Source: Profundibacter sp033851955
GTDB lineage: Bacteria; Pseudomonadota; Alphaproteobacteria; Rhodobacterales; Rhodobacteraceae
Length of the DNA stretch: 64,000 nt
Assembly: GCA_033851955.1 (NCBI GenBank)
Contig: JAWSVK010000009.1
Location: 310,001-374,000, forward strand
Reading direction: 5' to 3'
In this document: positions 17,954 to 26,403 of the stretch, one piece after another
Layout of the letters: every line of letters starts with the position of its first letter
How positions within the stretch are numbered: the stretch's first letter is position 1
The notes under the pieces: model-generated
Database searches by the model: none
The model's input: the letters and a program-made list of their open reading frames with translations, nothing else
What the model was told of the DNA's origin: nothing
Made by a program: the position numbers and the translations under genes

Positions 17954-18427
17954 ATGGCCAAGAAATCTGACCCCAACTACAAAGTGATCGCTGAAAACCG
18001 CCGCGCGCGGTATGATTACGCGATCGAGGACGACATCGAATGCGGCATCATGCTGCAAGGTTCTGAAGTCAAATCCATGCGCGAGGGCCAGACCAACATC
18101 GCCGAAAGCTATGCCAGCTTAGAGGAGGGCGAGCTGTGGCTGATCAATTCCTACGTCGCCCCCTATAAACAAGCCAAAACATGGGGCCACGAAGAACGCC
18201 GCAAACGCAAATTGCTGGTGTCCAAAAAAGAGCTGTCCAAGCTGTGGCAGGCAACGGGGCGCAAGGGCATGACGCTGGTGCCGCTGGTTATGTATTTCAA
18301 CCACAAGGGTTTTGTGAAAATCAAACTCGGCATCGCCAAGGGCAAACAAAACCACGACAAGCGCGCCAACGAAGCCAAGCGTGACTGGGGTCGTCAAAAG
18401 GCTCGCCTGTTGCGCGAAAGCGGCTGA
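17954..18427 (+). CDS. smpB: SsrA-binding protein SmpB
   Basis: Binds tmRNA and brings it to stalled ribosomes for trans-translation. The 157-residue product has the usual length and the conserved blocks NRRARYDYAIED, GIMLQGSEVKSMREG, LINSYVAPY and the basic C-terminal tail KRDWGRQKARLL that reads the empty mRNA channel. The start is ATG at 17954; the open frame extends upstream but without conserved sequence. No strong Shine-Dalgarno site is visible. It diverges from the MttB-like gene over 138 bp. Confidence 0.96.
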   Translation: MAKKSDPNYKVIAENRRARYDYAIEDDIECGIMLQGSEVKSMREGQTNIAESYASLEEGELWLINSYVAPYKQAKTWGHEERRKRKLLVSKKELSKLWQATGRKGMTLVPLVMYFNHKGFVKIKLGIAKGKQNHDKRANEAKRDWGRQKARLLRESG

Positions 18428-18550
18428 CCTTACGGCATCTGTTAACCATTTGTTGAAAACTGCTCATTTTAGGCTAGAATTCGCACAACGTAACCAATTG
18501 GGGCATGTTACGTGTGTAAATTATGGCCTCTTCAGGAAGGAATGCGTAAA

Positions 18551-18853
18551 ATGGAACTACTTATTGGTCTGATCTCAGGCGCAGTTGGCGGCAATGCTGC
18601 TGGCGGAATTATGAAAAATCTTAGCCTTGGCACACTTGGCAACACGATTGCTGGTGTGGTTGGCGGTGGCCTTGGCGGTCAAATCCTAAGCATGGTAACT
18701 GGCGGCGGCATGGCTGACATGGCGGCTGGTGCAACCGAAATGGCCGGCGGCATGGATGTAGGTTCAATCATCGGTCAGGTCGCTTCTGGCGGCGTTGGCG
18801 GCGGTGTTCTGCTGGCGGTTGTTGGCATGGTCAAGAAAATGATGGCCAAATAG
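18551..18853 (+). CDS. Small glycine-rich membrane-like hypothetical protein
   Basis: An unrecognised 100-residue protein. It is unusually rich in glycine and methionine, with small-residue repeats such as GAVGGNAAGG, GVVGGGLGGQ and GVGGGVLLAVVGM. These suggest two or three glycine-zipper-like hydrophobic segments, probably membrane-associated. It ends in a short basic tail (KKMMAK). AGGAAGG lies ten bases before the chosen ATG at 18551; an earlier in-frame ATG at 18542 is too close to that site. No partner is suggested by context. Confidence 0.65.
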   Translation: MELLIGLISGAVGGNAAGGIMKNLSLGTLGNTIAGVVGGGLGGQILSMVTGGGMADMAAGATEMAGGMDVGSIIGQVASGGVGGGVLLAVVGMVKKMMAK

Positions 18854-18955
18854 GCAATTAATTTGCGGGTGCCCATGGTGTTGGGCGCCCGCACTCTTGC
18901 CAGCGTGTTCCCCTCGCGCTAGGCCATATAAAGACGGTTAACAAAGGGGCTATTC

Positions 18956-19807
18956 ATGTTTCAAGACGATCCAAAAACACTGGTGTCAACCAAATGGTTG
19001 GCAGACCACCTTACTAGTCCTGACATCCGAATTTTCGATGCGTCCTGGTTTTTGGACGGGGACGAGCGCGATGCGCGTGCCGAATATGAGGCAGTCCACA
19101 TCCCCAATGCACGGTATTTCGACATTGATGATGTGGCCGATCACCGCTCTGATTTGCCGCATATGGCCCCGCCGATTGAGAAATTCATGTCGCGGATGCG
19201 CAGCCAGGGCGTTGGCGACGGGCACCAAGTTGTGGTCTACGACAGCGCTGGGTTGTTTTCAGCGGCGCGGGTTTGGTGGTTGTTCCGATTGATGGGCAAA
19301 AATGACATTGCCGTGCTGGACGGTGGCTTGCCGAAATGGATCGCCGATGGTTATCCAGTTGAAGACATGGCGCCGATCATTCGCGACCGCCACATGACGG
19401 TCAGCCGTCAGGCGCATCTGGTCAAGGATGTCACCCAAGTTGCGGCGGCCTCTAAGCTGGGGGATTATGAAATTGTCGATGCTCGTTCGCCTGATCGGTT
19501 TTACGGTCGCGAAGCCGAGGCCCGTGCGGAGTTGCGGTCCGGCCACATTCCGAATTCCAAGAACGTATATTACGCCAGCCTGCTGAACGGCGACGGCACA
19601 ATGAAAGACAACGTTAAGCTGGGGGCTGTATTCAAGGCGGCAGGGGTCGACCTGACCAAGCCAGCGATCGCCACTTGTGGCTCGGGTGTGACGGCCAATA
19701 TCGTGACCCTTGCAATGGCGCGGCTGGGCCACAACAACCATTCGATCTATGATGGTTCATGGTCTGAATGGGGCATGCCCAGCGATTTGAAAATTGAAAC
19801 GGAGTAA
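18956..19807 (+). CDS. sseA: 3-mercaptopyruvate sulfurtransferase
   Basis: A two-rhodanese-domain enzyme that transfers sulfur from 3-mercaptopyruvate to cyanide or thiol acceptors. The 283-residue protein has an inactive N-terminal domain (IRIFDASWFLDGDERDA) and a catalytic C-terminal domain with Cys241 in CGSGVTA. The Gly-Ser-Gly-Val-Thr loop is typical of mercaptopyruvate rather than thiosulfate sulfurtransferases. Four bases separate its stop from the aminotransferase gene, so the pair likely forms an operon; transamination of cysteine would supply mercaptopyruvate. Confidence 0.92.
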   Translation: MFQDDPKTLVSTKWLADHLTSPDIRIFDASWFLDGDERDARAEYEAVHIPNARYFDIDDVADHRSDLPHMAPPIEKFMSRMRSQGVGDGHQVVVYDSAGLFSAARVWWLFRLMGKNDIAVLDGGLPKWIADGYPVEDMAPIIRDRHMTVSRQAHLVKDVTQVAAASKLGDYEIVDARSPDRFYGREAEARAELRSGHIPNSKNVYYASLLNGDGTMKDNVKLGAVFKAAGVDLTKPAIATCGSGVTANIVTLAMARLGHNNHSIYDGSWSEWGMPSDLKIETE

Positions 19808-19811
19808 GCAT

Positions 19812-20996
19812 ATGCTGACGAACCTCACCGCCCAACCCGCGGACAACATTTTGAAACTGATGCAAATGTTCCGAGAGGATCCGCGCAGTGACAAGATCGA
19901 TCTTGGGGTTGGCATCTATAAGGACGCCAGCGGCAACACGCCTGTTATGCGTGCGATCAAAGCCGCAGAAAAGCAGCTGTGGGAGGCCGAAACCACCAAG
20001 AAGTACACAGGTCTTATTGGCGAGCCCGCCTATGGTGACGCAATGGTCAATCTGGTGTTGGGCGATTGCGTACCCCGCGACCGTGTTGCGGCAGCCGCCA
20101 CCCCGGGTGGTACCGGCGCGATCCGCCAAGCCGTTGAACTGATAAAAATGGCCAGCCCGGACGCCACAATCTGGATATCCAACCCAACATGGCCAAACCA
20201 CCCGTCGATCATCAAATATGTCGGCATGAAAATGGCCGAGTACCGTTATTTCGACGCCGAAACGCGCGGCGTTGATTTCGACGGGATGATGGCTGATCTG
20301 GCGGGTGTGAAGGCCGGAGATGTGGTGTTGCTGCACGGGTGCTGCCACAACCCAACTGGCGCGAACCTGAACTTGGCTCAATGGGCCGAGGTGATCGCCA
20401 GCCTGCAAGACACAGGCGCAGTCCCCTTTGTTGACATCGCCTATCAAGGCTTTGGCGACGGGCTTGAGGAAGATGCGGCAGGGGTGCGGATGGTGGCCTC
20501 CACCATGCCTGAAACCATCATCGCGGCCAGTTGTTCCAAGAACTTCGGCATCTACCGCGAGCGCACAGGCATCTTGATGACCGTGTCGCAAGAGGCTGAA
20601 AATCAACCGCTGGCGCAGGGCACATTGGCCTATCTGAACCGGCAAAACTTCTCGTTCCCGCCGGACCACGGCGCGCGACTGGTGACGATGATCTTGGAGG
20701 ATGACGCGCTGCGCAGCGATTGGATGGCCGAGCTGGAAAGCGTGCGTTTGGGCATGCTGGATTTGCGCGAAAACCTGGCGGCGGAGTTGCAGCGCTTGTC
20801 AGGCTCTGACCGGTTTGGCTTTTTGGCCCAACACCGCGGCATGTTCTCGCGGCTTGGCGCGACACCAGAACAGGTGGAAACGCTGCGCATCAAATACGGG
20901 ATTTACATGATCGGAGACAGTCGCATGAACATCGCTGGGCTGAATGAAGCAACGATCCCCGTGCTTGCCAAAGCCATCATCGAGACCGGCATTTAG
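19812..20996 (+). CDS. Aromatic amino acid / aspartate aminotransferase (class Ia)
   Basis: A PLP-dependent aminotransferase of 394 residues related to TyrB and AspC. Features are the N-terminal LGVGIYKD, the TPGGTGAI cofactor loop, HGCCHNPTGAN with the substrate arginine-binding region, and the Schiff-base lysine K243 in CSKNFGIYRERTG. ACGGAG precedes the ATG at 19812. It is coupled to sseA, which suggests that it may deaminate cysteine or aromatic amino acids in sulfur metabolism. An efficient terminator follows at 21077-21111. Confidence 0.92.
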   Translation: MLTNLTAQPADNILKLMQMFREDPRSDKIDLGVGIYKDASGNTPVMRAIKAAEKQLWEAETTKKYTGLIGEPAYGDAMVNLVLGDCVPRDRVAAAATPGGTGAIRQAVELIKMASPDATIWISNPTWPNHPSIIKYVGMKMAEYRYFDAETRGVDFDGMMADLAGVKAGDVVLLHGCCHNPTGANLNLAQWAEVIASLQDTGAVPFVDIAYQGFGDGLEEDAAGVRMVASTMPETIIAASCSKNFGIYRERTGILMTVSQEAENQPLAQGTLAYLNRQNFSFPPDHGARLVTMILEDDALRSDWMAELESVRLGMLDLRENLAAELQRLSGSDRFGFLAQHRGMFSRLGATPEQVETLRIKYGIYMIGDSRMNIAGLNEATIPVLAKAIIETGI

Positions 20997-21076
20997 CAGC
21001 CAAACGCTCATCAGTCCCTGCGGGCCTTCTTTGCGAAGAGAGCCCCGTCAGGGGCCGATGAGCACCCAGAAACACA

Positions 21077-21111
21077 AAAAAGGCCGGTAGGAATATCCTA
21101 CCGGCCTTTTT
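21077..21111. terminator. Bidirectional Rho-independent terminator
   Basis: A perfect 16-bp inverted repeat (AAAAAGGCCGGTAGGA and its complement) around a 3-base loop, with A-run and T-run flanks. It can therefore end transcription from the aminotransferase gene on the plus strand and from amtB on the minus strand. Confidence 0.95.
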
Positions 21112-21133
21112 AATTCTTACTGTGGTTCTCTGG

Positions 21134-22501
21134 TTAGCCTTTGGTGAACTCTGGATAAGCATCCATGCCCAGTTCAGCAGCATCCAGCCCAGCAATCTCG
21201 GCTTCTTCCGATACACGGATGCCAACGATTGATTTCAGTAGCAACCAAAGTACCGCAGAGGCAACAACAACGAAGGCCCCAACAATCACGATGCTTTCCA
21301 GCTGAATGAACATCTGCGCCATCATCGACCGAGTGACTTCTTCACCAGCTTCATTCTCAAATGTCGACTGCGTGTTGAAAGCAACGGCCAGCGTGCCCCA
21401 GATACCTGCAAACAGGTGAACCGGAATGGCGCCAACAACGTCATCAATCTTCAACTTGTCGAGGAACGGAACCGCAAAGACCACGATCACACCACCGACA
21501 GCACCGATCAATGTCGCCGCTCCCAAGCTGGGTGTCAAAGGCTCAGCCGTAATCGCAACCAGACCAGCAAGTGCGCCGTTCAGGATCATCGTCAGGTCAG
21601 GCTTTTTGTAAAACAACTGCGTCAGGATCAGTGCCGCAACCGCACCACCGGCAGCCGCCGCGTTGGTGTTTGACAAAATCCGGCTGATGTCAGCGACATT
21701 GGCAGCGGTATCCATATAAAGTTGTGATCCACCGTTAAAGCCGAACCAACCCATCCACAGAATGAATGTGCCCAAAGTTGCCAATGGCAGGTTCGAGCCC
21801 ATCATCGGAATGGTTCTGCCGTCTTTGTATTTCCCGATGCGTGGCCCAAGAATAAGCGCGCCCACAAGAGCCGCCCAACCGCCAACCGAGTGCACAACGG
21901 TGGAACCCGCGAAGTCTTGGAAACCCATTTGGTCCAAGAAACCGCCGCCCCATTTCCAGCTGGCCTGAATTGGGTAAATGAACGCCGTCAACACGACAAC
22001 AAACACCAGGAATGGCCACAGTTTGATCCGCTCAGCCAAAGCACCCGATACGATCGACGCCGTCGCCGCACAGAACATCAACTGAAAGAAGAAATCAGAT
22101 CCGACAGACGCATAAGTCAAATCAGGCTCAACGCCATCCAACCCGACTGGCTCTAACGCGGTAGGAGAGAAAGCGCCCAGAATATTGGAGATCGTCCAGC
22201 CATCGCCTGGGTACATCAGGTTATAGCCAACCAGATAGTAAGCAATCGCGGCCAATGAAAACAGCGCCATGTTCTTGGTCAACTGCATGGTCACGTTCTT
22301 GCTGCGGACCAGTCCAGCTTCAAGCATGGTAAATCCGGCGGCCATCCAAAAGACCAAAACGCCAGTCACCAAGAACATGAACGTGGTAAAGATAAAGCCG
22401 ATTTCGGCGTTGGTGGGGGTCGTATCGACCTCCTGTGCAAATCCCACTGTCGGCACCAAAGCGGCGGCGGCAATCATGGGTATGTAAGTGGTGGGTTTCA
22501 T
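21134..22501 (-). CDS. amtB: Ammonium transporter (Amt/MEP/Rh family)
   Basis: Inner-membrane ammonium channel of 455 residues. It has a cleavable signal (residues 1-22, ending VGFAQ) and eleven predicted membrane segments. Hallmarks are the FWMAAGFTMLEAGLVRSKN helix, the DFAGSTVVHSVGGWAALVGA segment with the first pore histidine, and the VHLFAGIWGT segment with the second. It uses ATG at 22501 after AGGAT. It lies 28 bp downstream of glnK in the classic glnK-amtB arrangement, where GlnK plugs the channel under nitrogen sufficiency. Confidence 0.95.
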   Translation of the reverse strand: MKPTTYIPMIAAAALVPTVGFAQEVDTTPTNAEIGFIFTTFMFLVTGVLVFWMAAGFTMLEAGLVRSKNVTMQLTKNMALFSLAAIAYYLVGYNLMYPGDGWTISNILGAFSPTALEPVGLDGVEPDLTYASVGSDFFFQLMFCAATASIVSGALAERIKLWPFLVFVVVLTAFIYPIQASWKWGGGFLDQMGFQDFAGSTVVHSVGGWAALVGALILGPRIGKYKDGRTIPMMGSNLPLATLGTFILWMGWFGFNGGSQLYMDTAANVADISRILSNTNAAAAGGAVAALILTQLFYKKPDLTMILNGALAGLVAITAEPLTPSLGAATLIGAVGGVIVVFAVPFLDKLKIDDVVGAIPVHLFAGIWGTLAVAFNTQSTFENEAGEEVTRSMMAQMFIQLESIVIVGAFVVVASAVLWLLLKSIVGIRVSEEAEIAGLDAAELGMDAYPEFTKG

Positions 22502-22529
22502 ATCAAATATCCTATCTATCCGGGTCGAC

Positions 22530-22868
22530 CTAAATCGCGTCCTCGTTGGTTTCGCCTGTCCGCACACGGACGATTTGCTCAACATCGAGCACGAAAATTT
22601 TGCCATCACCGATTTTGTCGGTCTTGGCTGTTGTCATGATGGTTTCAACCACCTGATCAACCACATCCGCCGCCACCACGATCTCGAGCATGACTTTGGG
22701 CACGAAGTTGACGGTGTATTCAGCGCCACGGTAAATTTCGGTGTGACCGGATTGTGCGCCAAAGCCCTTGACCTCGGACACGGTCATGCCGCGAACGCCG
22801 ATTTCGGTCAGCGCTTCACGAACCTCCTCCAGCTTGAATGGCTTGAGTATTGCCTTGATGAGTTTCAC
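22530..22868 (-). CDS. glnK: Nitrogen regulatory protein P-II
   Basis: A 112-residue P-II signal protein that senses 2-oxoglutarate and ATP/ADP and regulates AmtB. The T-loop tyrosine, Tyr51 in RGAEYTVNF, is the uridylylation site. The B-loop TDKIGDGKIFV and C-loop VRVRTGE are intact. The start is GTG at 22868 with GAGGGG upstream. It is the first gene of the operon with amtB. An 8-bp inverted repeat about 110-140 bp upstream (22978-23009) is a candidate activator site. Confidence 0.96.
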   Translation of the reverse strand: MKLIKAILKPFKLEEVREALTEIGVRGMTVSEVKGFGAQSGHTEIYRGAEYTVNFVPKVMLEIVVAADVVDQVVETIMTTAKTDKIGDGKIFVLDVEQIVRVRTGETNEDAI

Positions 22869-22977
22869 AGTGTTTCCCCTCTGTTTGGTATATATTCAGC
22901 AAATTTCCCTGTATCTAAGGCGTTTCAGGGCCCATAAACTCAAGCAAACCTGGCGATTAAATTGGAGGGAATCCGCA

Positions 22978-23009
22978 ATAGCGCACAATTTATACGCATA
23001 TTGCGCTAT
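22978..23009. promoter_or_regulatory. Candidate activator site upstream of glnK-amtB
   Basis: A perfect inverted repeat, ATAGCGCA and TGCGCTAT separated by 16 bp, centred about 125 bp upstream of the glnK start. The distance fits an NtrC-type enhancer, but the bases are not a clear match to the enteric NtrC consensus. It could equally control the divergent penicillin-binding protein gene at 23124. Confidence 0.4.
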
Positions 23010-23123
23010 GTGATTAAAAATTGGGCAGAATTATATTTGAAACATCCCATGCTACCCCCTCTACATTCCAAGACGGGATGTGTAAGTTGTGAAAAAGCAG
23101 GCAAGCACCAGATAAGGTGATAT

Positions 23124-25445
23124 ATGAGTGGTTCAGGTAAAAAGCGCGGTCGTTTAGTGGCCGATAGACGGTATCCTTCGGTGAAGCTGTCAAAGAACAA
23201 AAAGAATGTGACCAAAGCGGTCGCACGCAAACCCGCAGCGAAAAAACCTGCCAAGCGCCGTGCCGCAAAAGCCGCCGCCAGAAAGCCGTTCTTTCGATTG
23301 CCGTTGCTGTCTTGGCCGTTCAAACGAAAAGCCAAGCCAAAGAAAAAACCTGCCGCTCGTAAAACAGCCCGCAAACCCGCCACCAAGAAACCCTCAAGCC
23401 GGGGATTTTTGCGCCGGATATTTGGCTGGTTCTTTGGCCTAATGTGGCGCATTGGCTGGCGTGTTACGGCGGTGATCGGCGTGCTGATCGGCATTGGCGT
23501 TGCTTATGATTATACCACCTTGCCGCCTGTTTCAGAACTGGTTGACGGGCGTGCCCGTGGCTCGGTGATCTTGCTGGATCGTGACAATCACAGGTTCGCC
23601 TCGCGCGGTGATCTGTTTGGCGGCATGGTCACGGCCTCATCGGTTTCACGGCACTTGAAAAACGCTGTAATCGCCACCGAAGACAAACGGTTTTATAGCC
23701 ATCTTGGCGTTAGCCCGCGGGGTGTTGCCAGTGCGGTCAGCATCAACCTAAAGGCCGGACGCGGCCCATTGTCAGGCAACGGTGGTTCGACCCTGACCCA
23801 ACAAACCGCCAAGCTGTTGTGCTTGGGTAAACCGTTCGACCCAACGACAGGGATCAGTGAAAAAGACTATGAGGCAGACTGTCGCCGCGGCTCATTAACC
23901 CGCAAAATCAAAGAAGCTATTTACGCAATGGCGCTTGAGGTGAAATACTCAAAAGACGATATTCTGACGATCTATTTGAACCGCGTTTTCCTTGGCTCTG
24001 GCGCCCGAGGTTTTGAGGCCGCCAGCCAGCGCTATTTTGGCAAACACGCCAGCGATATCAATCCAGCCGAGGCCGCAATGCTGGCCGGATTGCTCAAGGC
24101 ACCGACACGCTATGCGCCGACAAATAACTTGCAGCGCTCCCAAGATCGCGCGCTGACCGTTTTGAAACTGATGACCCAACAAGACTATCTGACCTCAGCA
24201 GAAGCCGCCCAAGCGCGGGAAAATCCAGCCGTGCTGTCAAAGTCAGCAAAAGCCCGCGCCGGCGGGTATTTCGCCGATTGGGTGATGAGCAGCGGGCCGT
24301 CCTTTTTGACCCGCGACACCACCGAGGACGTGACCATCCGCACCACGCTGGACGCCCGCATTCAACGCGCTGCCGAACAGGCACTGGCGCATATTTTTGA
24401 AACCAAGGTTTCGCCCACGTCCAAGGCCCAAGCCGCGATCATTGTGATGTCGGCGGATGGTGCCGTACGGGCCATGGTCGGCGGGCGTGAAACCAAAGTA
24501 TCGGGTGCTTTCAACCGCGCCACGCAGGCTTTGCGTCAAACCGGATCGACCTTCAAACCTTTCGTTTTTGCCGCCGCCCTTGATTTGGGCTACAACCCGA
24601 ATGATTTTGTCTTGGATGGGCCGTTGACCATCGACATTCCGGGCTCTGGCCCTTGGTCGCCAACCAACTACAAAAAATACTACGGCAAGGTCACACTAAC
24701 CGAGGCGCTGATGCGCTCGCTGAACACCGCCACTGTGCGGGTTTCTGAGAGCGTCGGGGCGGACAACGTGCGCAAAATCGCCACCGATTTCGGTATCCGC
24801 AATGATCTGGCCGCGGGCCCCGCCGTGGCACTCGGGGCGTCCGAATCTACCCTGATCGAGATGACCGGCGCCTATGCTGGCATCTTGAACGGGGGGCGCA
24901 GCGTGACCCCTTACGGGCTGATAGAGCTGAGCCTGCAGGGCGACACGGAACCACTGATGCGCCAAGACGGCGGATTGGGCGAACGGGTGATCACCAAAAC
25001 TGCCGCAGCAAATTTGATCTATATGATGCACCAAGTTGTCGAAAACGGCACGGGGCGGCGCGCCAAATTGACGGATCGCCAAGTCGCTGGCAAAACCGGC
25101 ACCACACAAAAAGCCCGTGACGCTTGGTTCATCGGTTTTTCCGGCGATTACGTTACCGGTGTTTGGATGGGTTATGACGACAACACGCCCCTTAAGGGCG
25201 TCACAGGCGGCGGGTTGCCAGCCGATATTTGGCACGAAACCATGGTGCGGGTGCATGAAGGAGTGTCGCCCAAACCGCTGCCGATGCTGGTTCCGCGAGG
25301 CGTGGGCCAAAGCAACGATCAAACAGTGCCGCCGTTGCTCGACACTCAAGCGCCAACCCGGCCACGAAAACCCAAAGCGCAGATGGATGAGGACGATCTG
25401 GAAGAACTAATGCGCGAAGTGCAAAACGGGATGACCCTGAGATGA
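23124..25445 (+). CDS. Class A penicillin-binding protein (PBP1A-like)
   Basis: A bifunctional peptidoglycan polymerase and cross-linker of 773 residues. A very basic lysine/alanine/proline-rich cytoplasmic tail of about 90 residues precedes one membrane anchor (about 105-125). The GT51 domain follows, with ATEDKRFYSHLGVSPRG near 185 and GGSTLTQQTAKLL near 220. The transpeptidase domain has TGSTFKPF (nucleophile near Ser474), SLNTA and KTGTT near 656. The long tail resembles nucleic-acid-binding tails in composition. AAGGTG precedes the ATG. Monocistronic. Confidence 0.93.
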   Translation: MSGSGKKRGRLVADRRYPSVKLSKNKKNVTKAVARKPAAKKPAKRRAAKAAARKPFFRLPLLSWPFKRKAKPKKKPAARKTARKPATKKPSSRGFLRRIFGWFFGLMWRIGWRVTAVIGVLIGIGVAYDYTTLPPVSELVDGRARGSVILLDRDNHRFASRGDLFGGMVTASSVSRHLKNAVIATEDKRFYSHLGVSPRGVASAVSINLKAGRGPLSGNGGSTLTQQTAKLLCLGKPFDPTTGISEKDYEADCRRGSLTRKIKEAIYAMALEVKYSKDDILTIYLNRVFLGSGARGFEAASQRYFGKHASDINPAEAAMLAGLLKAPTRYAPTNNLQRSQDRALTVLKLMTQQDYLTSAEAAQARENPAVLSKSAKARAGGYFADWVMSSGPSFLTRDTTEDVTIRTTLDARIQRAAEQALAHIFETKVSPTSKAQAAIIVMSADGAVRAMVGGRETKVSGAFNRATQALRQTGSTFKPFVFAAALDLGYNPNDFVLDGPLTIDIPGSGPWSPTNYKKYYGKVTLTEALMRSLNTATVRVSESVGADNVRKIATDFGIRNDLAAGPAVALGASESTLIEMTGAYAGILNGGRSVTPYGLIELSLQGDTEPLMRQDGGLGERVITKTAAANLIYMMHQVVENGTGRRAKLTDRQVAGKTGTTQKARDAWFIGFSGDYVTGVWMGYDDNTPLKGVTGGGLPADIWHETMVRVHEGVSPKPLPMLVPRGVGQSNDQTVPPLLDTQAPTRPRKPKAQMDEDDLEELMREVQNGMTLR

Positions 25446-25467
25446 GGGCGGACAAGTAAACAGGGCG

Positions 25468-26211
25468 CTAGCTCGAATAGCGAGAGCCTTCCTCGTCAAG
25501 AATTGCCTTTAGCTCGGCCAGATGGCGGACGTCTTGCTCTGGGTATTCTTCCAACTCCCGCGCGGTCTTTTCGGCCACATCATCGGGCAGAACGCGTAGG
25601 GGCTGACCGGTTTGCAGCGCCCGAATATAGGTCTCGGCGGCGCGTTCAAAATAGAACAAACGGTTAAAGGTCTCGGCGACCGTATCGCCAATGATCATCA
25701 CCCCGTGGTTGCCCATGATCATCACCTTCTTTTTCGGGTCGGTCAGCAGGCTGGCACAGCGCTTGCCCTCTTCCTCAAATGCCAAGCCGCCATAGCCCTC
25801 GTCGATCACATAGCGGTTGAAAAATGTCGCGCAATTTTGGTCGATCGGCGGCAGGTTTGAATCCGCCAAGGATGCCAAAACCGTGGCGTGGATCGAATGC
25901 ACATGCATCGCGCAACGGGCGTGCGCGCAATGCCGATGCAAGCCCCCATGCAAGCCCCAAGCCGTCGGGTCCGGCGCGTTTGGGCCTTGCAGGGTTTCGG
26001 GGTCATTGGCGTCCACCACCAACATATCAGACGCCTTGATCCGGCTGAAATGCATCTGGTTCGGGTTCATCAAAAACTTGGTGCCGTCGTCATTGATGGC
26101 CAATGAAAAATGGTTGGCCACGCCTTCGTGCATGTTCAACCGCGCGGTCCAGCGAAACGCGGCGGCAAGGTCAACGCGCTCTTGCCAATGATCGATATTG
26201 GAATGGGTCAT
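25468..26211 (-). CDS. Class II aldolase/adducin family protein
   Basis: A 247-residue zinc-dependent aldolase/adducin-fold protein, related to fuculose-phosphate aldolase. The metal-binding histidines are seen in HARCAMHVHSIHATV and the third region is in MIMGNHGVMIIGDTV. The early NHFSLAINDDG block is typical of the family. The substrate is unknown; several members act in sugar or isoprenoid-side-chain catabolism. It diverges from the adenine deaminase gene over about 190 bp. Confidence 0.85.
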   Translation of the reverse strand: MTHSNIDHWQERVDLAAAFRWTARLNMHEGVANHFSLAINDDGTKFLMNPNQMHFSRIKASDMLVVDANDPETLQGPNAPDPTAWGLHGGLHRHCAHARCAMHVHSIHATVLASLADSNLPPIDQNCATFFNRYVIDEGYGGLAFEEEGKRCASLLTDPKKKVMIMGNHGVMIIGDTVAETFNRLFYFERAAETYIRALQTGQPLRVLPDDVAEKTARELEEYPEQDVRHLAELKAILDEEGSRYSS

Positions 26212-26403
26212 GATGGCGGCTCCGATGAAAATTTAAAGGCGTTCAGTGTTGTAACAAATATGTCGTATTTGCGCGGTAATAGACAAGCAAAATAGAACCG
26301 CCATTGCGCAATTCTGAGAACACAGTTCGGTCGTGTGTTTGTACATATCCGCCCAGCGGTTTTCAGGGCTTGCATCATCCGCGAAACTCATGACAATAGG
26401 TAA

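Noticed and set aside
19632..20669. Long minus-strand open frame (345 codons)
   Set aside because: It runs opposite the sseA/aminotransferase genes, is arginine/histidine/glycine-rich with no family pattern, and is the expected shadow of GC-rich codon use.
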